A stretch of DNA of 10,725 nucleotides, taken from the NCBI GenBank assembly GCA_027019845.1, contig JALUWE010000290.1:1-10725 (forward strand). The letters run 5' to 3'. Under the pieces are notes generated by a model that was given only the letters and a program-made list of their open reading frames with translations, was not told where the DNA came from and made no database searches. Below, piece by piece: positions 4,895 to 10,725 of this stretch. Both the position numbers and the translations under genes were made by a program. How positions within the stretch are numbered: the stretch's first letter is position 1; each line of letters opens with the position of its first letter. Source of the DNA: Anaerolineales bacterium (GTDB taxonomy: Bacteria > Chloroflexota > Anaerolineae > Anaerolineales > JABWBV01).

Positions 4895-7081
4895 TCAGTC
4901 GGTTCCGCCTCTTTCAATGCTCAAGAGGTGGTAGAAGGGAACCTGCATGGCCGAATCCACCCATCCCTGGAGATACGGCTTGACAAGGGTATAGGAAATA
5001 TCATGAAAAAGCGGAATTACCGCGTAATCTTCCAGCAACATGGCTTCAATTTGTTGATAGAGAGTGATACGGCGGAATGGATCGGGTTCGGTACGGGCCT
5101 CTTCCAAAAGGGCATCTATTTCGGGATGCTGATAATTGGCAAAATTGAACTGGCTCTCGGAGTGGAAAAGGACGTCCAGAAAGTTTTCGGGATCGGGATA
5201 GTCCGCACACCAACCGCTTACGCTAATGTGCATTTCCATCTCCCGCAACTTTTTCGAGAAATTGTCTGGATCGACGTACTCCACCAGGATTTCAACCCCC
5301 AAGGCTTGTTGCCACATATCAATCAGAGCGGTGAGAAAGGGGTCATCCGAATCACCATACCCCACTGATCCGATACGAATTGGGGGCAAATTACCTGCAT
5401 AGGATGAACTGTCCAACAGTTCGCGAGCCATTTGAGGGTCGAATTTCTGGGCTGGGAGTTCAGCGTTGTAGCCCGGCATGGCGGGGGGTAAAACGGAATT
5501 TGCTATCAAGGAGCGGTTATCTCGAAACAACTCATTCAACCGGTCTTTGTCTACGGACAACGCGAACGCTTGTCGCACCCGAGGGTCGTCGAAAGGCGGC
5601 AGGGTGTTGTTCATTTGAATGTAGGTGGTGCACATTCTAGCTTGTACGTGCAACTCCTGGCTTAACGGGTTATCAGGGGATTCGATTGCTTCGAGATCTT
5701 CAGAGCCAACGTGTGCGATATCAATTTCACCGGCCTCATAGTAGGAAACAAAACTACCGGAGCGGTAGAGCAAGAAGACGACGTATGGAATCTGAGCGGG
5801 GTCATAGTAGTTTTCATTGCGCTCGAATATGATAGCGTCTTCTTCCCGAAATTCCCTCATTTTGTAAGGGCCGCTGGCATTGGGGTTAAACATCCAGTTT
5901 TTGGGGTCGCGCTCGATGTCTTGTTGATCGACAATAAACGAGGAGGGGTAAGTGAGTTTGGCGAGGAAATAAGGCTTCGGCCCGTCAAGCGTAACTTCGA
6001 GGGTACGCTCATCGATAACTCGAACGCCGACAATCTCATCCGCGCTCCCTTCAAACTTCTCTTTGAGACCCACGATATCGCCCATATACGTCAGCACAGT
6101 GGTGGACTCTGTTTCGGGGTCTGCGGCGCGCTCCCACGAATATTTGACATCTGCAGCGGTAATAGGTCGTCCATCCGTAAAAGCGGCATCTTCTCGAAGC
6201 ACGAAAGTATATACTGTGCCATCGGGGCTGATTGTCCAGTTTTCGGCCAGGTCTGGCACAATTTGAAGGTCGGGCGATAAACGCACCAGGCCGCTGAAAA
6301 GCAGCCCAGAGTAACCACCGGCGCCGTTCAGAGTGGTTGCTGGATCGATGTTTTCGGGATCGGGGTCAAAGCCCATCAACACCAAAGCACCATCTCTCTC
6401 CAGGCCGTAGATTTGACCACTGAGCATGGAAAAGGACTCGAACATCTTTGTAATGGACACTCTTCTTGATTCGAGAATGTTCCGCGGCCCAAAAAGCACG
6501 ATCATATATTGACGGTTGTTCTTGTAAGGTGTGATGACGTGGGCGAGAAATTCAATTTCATAATCGAAGCTGACAATGATCCGTTCAGTAGAAATACCAT
6601 CAGCTAACACGATTTGGTCTCGTTCGACAAGTTCATAGTCGCTCTCAAAAGTGGTTTCAGCCACAGCAGACGCGAATGATTCTGGGTCCATCCCGCCCTC
6701 CTCTGCATCCAAAAACACTTGCGAAAAAACATACATCATAGAAAAATCGTTTTCATTGCTGAACACAGCCCCGTACGCATCATCTTCATCAAGTCGCCAC
6801 CCAGGCCCATAAATCAAAGAGAAGGCGGCACTGTCGTTTTTATAATAGCCGATTGGGGTGGGCGTTGGAGAGGGGGTAAAAGTGGGTGTCGGAGTGGCCG
6901 TTTCAGTGGGGGTAAGGGTAGGGGTCGACGTTTCGGTAGGGCGAGGGGATGGTTTGAGCGAGGGGGTTGCAGAAGGAGTAGGAGATCGTTCAACAGTGGG
7001 CGTAGTTGCAGGAGCCGAAAAAGGCAGAGAACATCCTGCCAGAAACAGGATGAACGGAAACCGGAATAGTTTACGGAACAT
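4895..7081 (-). CDS. Oligopeptide-binding lipoprotein (SBP family 5) with PsbP-like domain
   Basis: This 728-residue surface lipoprotein probably binds peptides outside the membrane. The signal peptide ends in the lipobox LAGC, with the lipidated cysteine at residue 17. A Thr/Pro-rich linker spans about 27-76. Residues about 78-222 resemble a PsbP/DUF1795-type domain (GYYKNDSAAFSLIYGPGW to KMFESFSML). From about 230 to the end is an SBP_bac_5 (DppA/OppA-like) domain, seen in LVRLSPDLQIVPDLAENWTI, SPDGTVYTFVLREDAAFTDG, ITAADVKYSWERA, NASGPYKMREF and SGWCADYPDPENFL. At about 500 residues that domain is full length. An AAAAGGAG site (7092-7099) lies inside the end of the upstream peptidase gene, 6 bp between the ORFs, so the two are probably translationally coupled. 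No permease or ATPase genes of a Dpp/Opp transporter are present here. The ligand is not determinable from sequence alone. Confidence 0.9.
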   Translation of the reverse strand: MFRKLFRFPFILFLAGCSLPFSAPATTPTVERSPTPSATPSLKPSPRPTETSTPTLTPTETATPTPTFTPSPTPTPIGYYKNDSAAFSLIYGPGWRLDEDDAYGAVFSNENDFSMMYVFSQVFLDAEEGGMDPESFASAVAETTFESDYELVERDQIVLADGISTERIIVSFDYEIEFLAHVITPYKNNRQYMIVLFGPRNILESRRVSITKMFESFSMLSGQIYGLERDGALVLMGFDPDPENIDPATTLNGAGGYSGLLFSGLVRLSPDLQIVPDLAENWTISPDGTVYTFVLREDAAFTDGRPITAADVKYSWERAADPETESTTVLTYMGDIVGLKEKFEGSADEIVGVRVIDERTLEVTLDGPKPYFLAKLTYPSSFIVDQQDIERDPKNWMFNPNASGPYKMREFREEDAIIFERNENYYDPAQIPYVVFLLYRSGSFVSYYEAGEIDIAHVGSEDLEAIESPDNPLSQELHVQARMCTTYIQMNNTLPPFDDPRVRQAFALSVDKDRLNELFRDNRSLIANSVLPPAMPGYNAELPAQKFDPQMARELLDSSSYAGNLPPIRIGSVGYGDSDDPFLTALIDMWQQALGVEILVEYVDPDNFSKKLREMEMHISVSGWCADYPDPENFLDVLFHSESQFNFANYQHPEIDALLEEARTEPDPFRRITLYQQIEAMLLEDYAVIPLFHDISYTLVKPYLQGWVDSAMQVPFYHLLSIERGGTD

Positions 7082-7087
7082 GCAGAC

Positions 7088-8488
7088 TTATCTCCTTTTC
7101 ATTTTGATGAAAAATCCCACCCCAATCGTGAACAGTACGCCCACCGCAATAATCGCAGGCACGAAAAGAGGGCGTGAAGTGGCTGAAATGCTGTCAGGAA
7201 ATGCAGATGCGGTTGGGAAAACGGGCGGCGTTGTAGTGGCCCGAGGAGTGGGGGTCAATAGGGGCGATGCAGTAGCTGTCGGGGAGGCAGTTGGCTGAGG
7301 GGGAGGGGTTTCCGTGGGAGCGGAGGGAAAGCCTGGGTTCATCAGCGAAAGCGTAGGGATTGGCGTGGGAGAAGGCTGTGCTTCGTCAACTTGTGGCATA
7401 TCAAAATCTGCTTCGAAGCCCAGAGAGGCACGCCACGCCATGTCCAACTCATTGGTATCGAAACCGTATACTGTTTGCAAGGCAGCCTCGATTGGCTCTC
7501 CTGATTGGATGGTAGCAAGAAGCCCGGCCATATTTTTGGGCCCAAATTCGTCCAACAAGTATTGAACCACCATCCCACTCTGGATGTAAGAGAGCGAAGC
7601 ACTATCTCCATAAGCGGAAAATTGATTTTCCAGAGCGACAAGCCGGGGAAGCGTTTGATTCTCCAGCGCCGCGATGACGAGTTGTCGTTCATCGTCGTCG
7701 AGCGATCCTTCCACTACTGTTGCCAAACCCTCATTCAACCACGTGGGAAGATATGCTCCCTTGCAATTGAAAGTGACCACCCCAACCACCAGATGTGCAA
7801 GTTCGTGGGGAATAACGCGTTTTGCCCACTCCAAATCGGTTGGGCCAATCCCAATGATTGCAGCATTGAACTCAGGAAATGCCACTCCGCCTGTCCAATT
7901 GGGGACAAAAAACACCGCATCTCGAACTTCAGAGGCAGAGGCATACAAAGTTAAGTGGATTTCATCGGTGTAAGAGATACCGAAATCTTGTTCGATACGC
8001 CGCAGGCTGTCAGCAGCAATTTGGTGAATTTCATCACCAAAGGTCAAGTCGCCCAAATACCACTGCACAATAATGCCATCTCTTTCAATGGCATTCCATT
8101 CGTATCTGGGGTCTTGAACGACGGCGGTTTGCATCGGTGTGGTGTGGATTTCCCCGGTTTCGGTCTCAATTTCCCACTGCCACCACACTTCAACGCCGGG
8201 CGGAAGGGTGCCGCTGCGTTTCAGTTCCCACTCCCAGAAATCAGCAACCCTCGTTCCCGGTTCCAACTCCAAATCTTGCCGGGCCACTGAGTTTTGACAG
8301 GCGCGGCCATCTGTTCCGTAGAGAAGAGTAACGCGGTCAATAGGGACGTTGGCCTGCACATCAATACGAAAACGCACAACATCAGGAAACCCAAACTCTA
8401 TGCGATTCTCATTGACTCCAACAGTGGTTTGAAAAAACGCGCTCAGGAAGAAAAAAAACCAGATTGGAGGAAAGCGTGCCGTTGGCAT
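7088..8488 (-). CDS. Membrane-anchored peptidase MA-family metallopeptidase
   Basis: This 466-residue protein looks like a zinc protease of the gluzincin type (peptidase MA clan) facing the outside. An N-terminal signal-like segment (PPIWFFFFLSAFFQ, residues 7-20) precedes a beta-rich region (about 27-125). The catalytic part shows HELAH at 228-232 (zinc histidines 228 and 232, catalytic E229) and NEGLA with the third zinc ligand E253, 20 residues later. A Thr/Pro-rich stalk covers about 371-440. A C-terminal membrane helix (about 441-461) ends with KMKRR, so the enzyme is tethered to the cytoplasmic membrane with the domain outside. The start at 8488 has AAGGGG 9 nt upstream. It is the first gene of a two-gene operon with the peptide-binding lipoprotein. 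The substrate is unknown. Confidence 0.87.
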   Translation of the reverse strand: MPTARFPPIWFFFFLSAFFQTTVGVNENRIEFGFPDVVRFRIDVQANVPIDRVTLLYGTDGRACQNSVARQDLELEPGTRVADFWEWELKRSGTLPPGVEVWWQWEIETETGEIHTTPMQTAVVQDPRYEWNAIERDGIIVQWYLGDLTFGDEIHQIAADSLRRIEQDFGISYTDEIHLTLYASASEVRDAVFFVPNWTGGVAFPEFNAAIIGIGPTDLEWAKRVIPHELAHLVVGVVTFNCKGAYLPTWLNEGLATVVEGSLDDDERQLVIAALENQTLPRLVALENQFSAYGDSASLSYIQSGMVVQYLLDEFGPKNMAGLLATIQSGEPIEAALQTVYGFDTNELDMAWRASLGFEADFDMPQVDEAQPSPTPIPTLSLMNPGFPSAPTETPPPQPTASPTATASPLLTPTPRATTTPPVFPTASAFPDSISATSRPLFVPAIIAVGVLFTIGVGFFIKMKRR

Positions 8489-8668
8489 AAAAATATACCC
8501 CTTATGGGCTGTAGCGAGACGATATACTGGATAAATATTACCATAAATCGAAACCTACATCGCTAGCGCCTACACTTCGACTCGGCTCAGTGCGGCGCTC
8601 ACCCGGCGAGCTTACGTCACTTACTCCGTGACCACTACCCCGGCACATTGAGAATTGCTAAAGGCAAA
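8489..8668. other. Divergent intergenic region
   Basis: This 180-bp gap separates the divergent peptidase and hydrolase genes, so it should hold both promoters. The side next to the peptidase (8489-8560) is AT-rich and contains TATA-like runs, but I find no hexamer pair good enough to call. The other side (about 8573-8640) is GC-rich, includes an 8-bp palindrome nearby (CGCTAGCG, 8561-8568) and a GTCAC...GTGAC inverted pair around 8616-8632, and reads like a dispersed intergenic block. No small gene is evident. Confidence 0.4.
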
Positions 8669-9769
8669 ATGGACTCCAAAAGTGCCTGGATGGTTTACAA
8701 TCACTACATGAAAGATCACCCGGCTTCTCGAACATCCCCTGGCGCGCATCCCGCGCTTATACGCCTTCTCCTCAGTCTGGCCGCAGTATGCCTCACCCTG
8801 CTGGGCATGGAAGCGGTGTTCTACGTGTTGGGTGAAGCACGGGAGCAGAGCGAAGGGGTTTCCATCAGCACTTCGCGCAACCTGTACCAGCGCGACGAGT
8901 TATTGGCCGCCAGTCCCAGGCCGAATATAGAAGTGCTGGTCGAAAAGAAGCGGGGCGAAGAAGTGGTGTACGCGGTCACCTATGCCACCGATGCATACAG
9001 CCGCCGCATCACCCCCATGGATAACCCCGACGACCGGACGCGGTTCGTGCTGTTCTTCGGCGGCTCGTTCACCTTTGGCGAAGGGGTGGAACAAAACGAG
9101 ACCCTGCCGTTTTACGTCTCCGAGCTGTCTCCCGACTACAAGGCCTACAACTACGGCTTTTTGGGGTACGGCCCCCAACAAATGTTAGCCAAACTACAAA
9201 GCGATGACTTTGCCTCGCAAATCGACGAATCCAACGGCATTTTGATCTATACGTTCCTCGACCATCACGTAAACCGGGCTGTGGGTACCGCCCGCATTTA
9301 CCGCTTCGCTTTTGGGGGCGACTATCTCAATTACGTGCTGCAAGAAGACGGCACACTGGTGCTCGACGGCACCTTCACCACCGGCCGGCCCGTGGCGAGC
9401 CGCCTCTATCGCCTGTTCGGAAAAAGCCGCATTGTCCGCTACTTCAAACTCGACTTCCCGCCCATCACGGAAAAACACATCCAGACAACCGCCAAAATCA
9501 TCGAAGAAGCGCGTGACGCATTCATTCAGAAATTTCCTGACGGAAAATTTTACGTCCTGTTCTTTCCCAACCGCAGCAACCAGTACGGCCCCAGGCTGGC
9601 GCCCTACCTGCAAACCGCGGGAATCGAAATTCTCGACTACGCCAACGCCATCCCGGAATACGACGAGATGTGGATCCCCGGCGACGGGCACCCCACCCCA
9701 CAAACCTACCGGCTTATCGCCGAAATGCTGGTCAACGACCTGGAACTGGCCAACACCCTGGCAGACTGA
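8669..9769 (+). CDS. Membrane-anchored SGNH/GDSL-type hydrolase
   Basis: The product is probably an esterase or acyl-transfer enzyme of the SGNH superfamily working on the outer face of the membrane. With the ATG at 8669 it has 366 residues. A single hydrophobic helix (about 29-55) anchors it. Block I is FFGGSFTFGEGV with the presumed nucleophile S133. The second conserved block is NYGFLGYGP (161-169). The final block is GDGHPT with D339 and H341, the likely rest of the triad. The start is not certain: a TTG at 8648 and ATGs at 8690 and 8708 are in frame, and 8669 is favoured because AAAGG lies 4 nt upstream. The substrate cannot be named; relatives act on polysaccharide or lipid acyl groups. 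The gene stands alone, convergent with plsY. Confidence 0.82.
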   Translation: MDSKSAWMVYNHYMKDHPASRTSPGAHPALIRLLLSLAAVCLTLLGMEAVFYVLGEAREQSEGVSISTSRNLYQRDELLAASPRPNIEVLVEKKRGEEVVYAVTYATDAYSRRITPMDNPDDRTRFVLFFGGSFTFGEGVEQNETLPFYVSELSPDYKAYNYGFLGYGPQQMLAKLQSDDFASQIDESNGILIYTFLDHHVNRAVGTARIYRFAFGGDYLNYVLQEDGTLVLDGTFTTGRPVASRLYRLFGKSRIVRYFKLDFPPITEKHIQTTAKIIEEARDAFIQKFPDGKFYVLFFPNRSNQYGPRLAPYLQTAGIEILDYANAIPEYDEMWIPGDGHPTPQTYRLIAEMLVNDLELANTLAD

Positions 9770-9827
9770 CCACTGAACCTCGACCACTGAACACTGAATA
9801 CTGAATACTGAATACTGACCACTGATC
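9765..9827. repeat. 7-bp tandem repeat array, 9 units
   Basis: Nine units in exact 7-bp register: ACTGACC, ACTGAAC, CTCGACC (degenerate), ACTGAAC, ACTGAAT three times, ACTGACC and ACTGATC. The array fills the whole gap between the convergent hydrolase and plsY genes. The hydrolase TGA (9767-9769) lies in the first unit, and the plsY stop (TGA on the minus strand, 9826-9828) begins in the last. No hairpin terminator is visible here. Function unknown. Confidence 0.9.
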
Positions 9828-10425
9828 ACCCCCTGTCCAACCACAACTCCCGGTACTGCCGGTTCCAATCCACTGTAAACCGCGCCGCGATCACGGCCCC
9901 GGCCAGCGCGCCGATCCAGATCACCACCCCGCGCATCCCCAGCAGCCACAACACCGGCGCGGCCAACACCCCGGCCACCACGCTGGCCCGCGCGCTGTGC
10001 CGCATCACCAGCGTCAGCGCCACCAACACCCCCACCAGGACCACGAAACTGAGCGGCGAGACCGCCAGAAACCCGCCCCCCGCGGTCGCCAGCCCCATCC
10101 CCCCGCGGAACCCGGCGAACAACGGCCAGCAATGCCCGGCCACCGCGGCCGCGGCGGTCAACCCGACCACCCACTCCGCGGCCCCACCCCGCAAGGCCAG
10201 GTATACAGGCACAAATCCTTTCGCCACATCCAGCACGAACACCAACACCCCCGGCCCCCATCCCGCCTGCCGGATGGTGTTCGTCGTGGTGGCGTGCCGC
10301 GAACCGGCATCGCGCACATCCACCCCCTGGACCACTTTCGTGACCCACAGCGCAAACGTCAACGATCCAAACAGGTATCCGATCAGCGGAAATAGTAGTA
10401 GTTGTATCCAGGGGTTCGAGAACAT
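9826..10425 (-). CDS. plsY: Divergent PlsY-type glycerol-3-phosphate acyltransferase
   Basis: PlsY is an integral membrane enzyme that moves an acyl chain from acyl-phosphate to glycerol-3-phosphate, the first step of phospholipid synthesis in most bacteria. The 199-residue reading starts at the ATG at 10423-10425, with GGAG 6 nt upstream (10432-10435). A longer frame back to 10602 lacks support. Several hydrophobic helices are visible. The family's GSGNIGATN-type motif appears as GSRHATTTNTIR (41-52), DVAKG is kept (66-70), and the HNFP...FRGGKG motif appears as HCWPLFAGFRGGMGLAT (98-114), with Met110 where Lys is usual. The fold and partial motifs support PlsY, but the changed residues leave activity open; it may be a lineage variant or have a related acyl-transfer role. 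Convergent with the hydrolase, no operon partner seen. Confidence 0.82.
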   Translation of the reverse strand: MFSNPWIQLLLFPLIGYLFGSLTFALWVTKVVQGVDVRDAGSRHATTTNTIRQAGWGPGVLVFVLDVAKGFVPVYLALRGGAAEWVVGLTAAAAVAGHCWPLFAGFRGGMGLATAGGGFLAVSPLSFVVLVGVLVALTLVMRHSARASVVAGVLAAPVLWLLGMRGVVIWIGALAGAVIAARFTVDWNRQYRELWLDRG

Positions 10426-10493
10426 GGCGCGCTCCGGTTGGGAGTGTCGTACAATCAGATAAACACACAAAAGGGCGTGCGGGCGCGGTAACG

Positions 10494-10522
10494 TTGACAA
10501 TTTCGCCCAAATCCAATACAAC
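10494..10522 (+). promoter_or_regulatory. Candidate rightward promoter
   Basis: TTGACA (10494-10499) is a perfect -35 hexamer. After exactly 17 nt comes TACAAC (10517-10522), a 4/6 match to TATAAT. It would transcribe to the right, out of the window, away from plsY. No gene follows within the window, so it may serve one beyond the edge or be a chance match. Confidence 0.3.
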
Positions 10523-10559
10523 TCAGGAGAAGGACTTACGCACTTGAAAAGTCGCACAC

Positions 10560-10574
10560 AGACCTCACAGGTCT
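10560..10574. repeat. Small palindrome AGACCT-CAC-AGGTCT
   Basis: Perfect 6-bp arms surround a 3-nt CAC loop. The sequence resembles GACCTCACAGGTC-type intergenic palindromes that I associate with several environmental bacterial phyla; this association comes from memory and was not checked. Confidence 0.5.
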
Positions 10575-10640
10575 CAAAGCGTATGGAGATGCCCGGATGC
10601 AATCTATTTTGACCTCAGTCGCGGATAACACTCGTTTTTG

Positions 10641-10725
10641 TCATGGCGAGGGGCGAAGCCCTGAAGCCATCTCCTTCACAGCCCACGATGGGAGATTGCT
10701 TCGCCGCTATCGCGGCTCGCAATGA
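10641..10725. repeat. Imperfect long inverted repeat at the window edge
   Basis: The left arm starts TCATGGCGAG and runs to CCATCTCC (10641-10674). The right arm, read on the minus strand from 10725, starts TCATTGCGAG and runs to GCAATCTCC (10725-10692). The arms agree at most positions and are separated by about 16 nt. Sequences of the type TCATTGCGAG...GAAGCAATCTC are widespread dispersed intergenic repeats in many bacteria (recalled, not searched). The right arm ends exactly at the last base of the window. Confidence 0.65.

Larger units (their letters stand above)
10426..10725. other. Gene-free region at the right edge
   Basis: No credible coding sequence is seen in these 300 bases. The first part is the upstream region of plsY. 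It then contains a promoter-like pair on the plus strand, the sequence GGACTTACGCA at about 10532-10542 (reminiscent of transposon or MITE ends, not confirmed), a small hairpin at 10560-10574 and a large imperfect inverted repeat at 10641-10725. Confidence 0.6.

Noticed and set aside
4841..6280. Plus-strand open frames (175 and 189 codons) opposite the lipoprotein gene
   Set aside because: The minus-strand frame has lipobox, linker and full SBP domain; the plus frames show no domain or ribosome site.
9194..10516. Long minus-strand open frame (440 codons) across the hydrolase and plsY
   Set aside because: It runs antisense to the hydrolase and out of frame through plsY, and is Gly/Arg-rich and repetitive as expected from a GC-rich shadow.
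10426..10602. N-terminal extension of plsY
   Set aside because: The added 59 residues do not resemble PlsY, and GGAG precedes the ATG at 10425 at good spacing.

Overview
The window looks like part of a bacterial chromosome, most plausibly from the Chloroflexota (Anaerolineae-like). That is an inference. It rests on surface proteins with long Thr/Pro-rich stalks, a peptidase MA-type surface metallopeptidase, a divergent PlsY with a GGMG motif, and intergenic regions full of short tandem repeats and small palindromes. I could not test it with a search. No tRNA, rRNA, CRISPR array or phage gene was seen.

Layout. (1) About 2-1506: an apparently intact IS481-like insertion sequence. It carries one minus-strand DDE transposase and iterated 19-bp subterminal motifs, two on the left and three on the right. 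(2) 1507-1651: a leader made mostly of eleven copies of a 9-bp unit. (3) 1652-4805: trpS, trpB and trpA on the plus strand, so tryptophanyl-tRNA synthetase sits with both subunits of tryptophan synthase. trpS and trpB are 11 bp apart. trpB and trpA are separated by a short ACACAGA-type repeat and a perfect 15-bp-arm palindrome. (4) 4827-4868: twin hairpins between the convergent trpA and the next gene. (5) 4895-8488, minus strand: a two-gene operon. A membrane-anchored HExxH metallopeptidase comes first, then, 6 bp later, an oligopeptide-binding (SBP family 5) lipoprotein with an extra PsbP-like domain. (6) 8669-9769, plus strand: a membrane-anchored SGNH/GDSL-type hydrolase. (7) 9765-9827: nine 7-bp units that fill the gap to the convergent plsY-like gene and contribute to both stop codons. 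(8) 9826-10425, minus strand: a divergent glycerol-3-phosphate acyltransferase PlsY. (9) 10426-10725: no gene. It holds a possible rightward promoter and small dispersed-type palindromes running to the window edge.

How the parts work together. trpA and trpB make tryptophan from indole-3-glycerol phosphate and serine, and trpS loads it on tRNA; the close linkage suggests joint expression. The IS lies directly upstream of this group, so it may have replaced or altered its promoter. In the minus-strand pair, a surface protease and a peptide-binding lipoprotein are translationally coupled, which suggests (not proven) joint capture of peptides or peptide sensing outside the cell. The hydrolase and PlsY are both linked to the envelope but show no operon link.

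The least explained feature of the window is its intergenic DNA. Three different short tandem repeat arrays and several palindromes with 3-nt loops sit exactly against gene boundaries. I see no clear new defence or mobile system beyond the IS.
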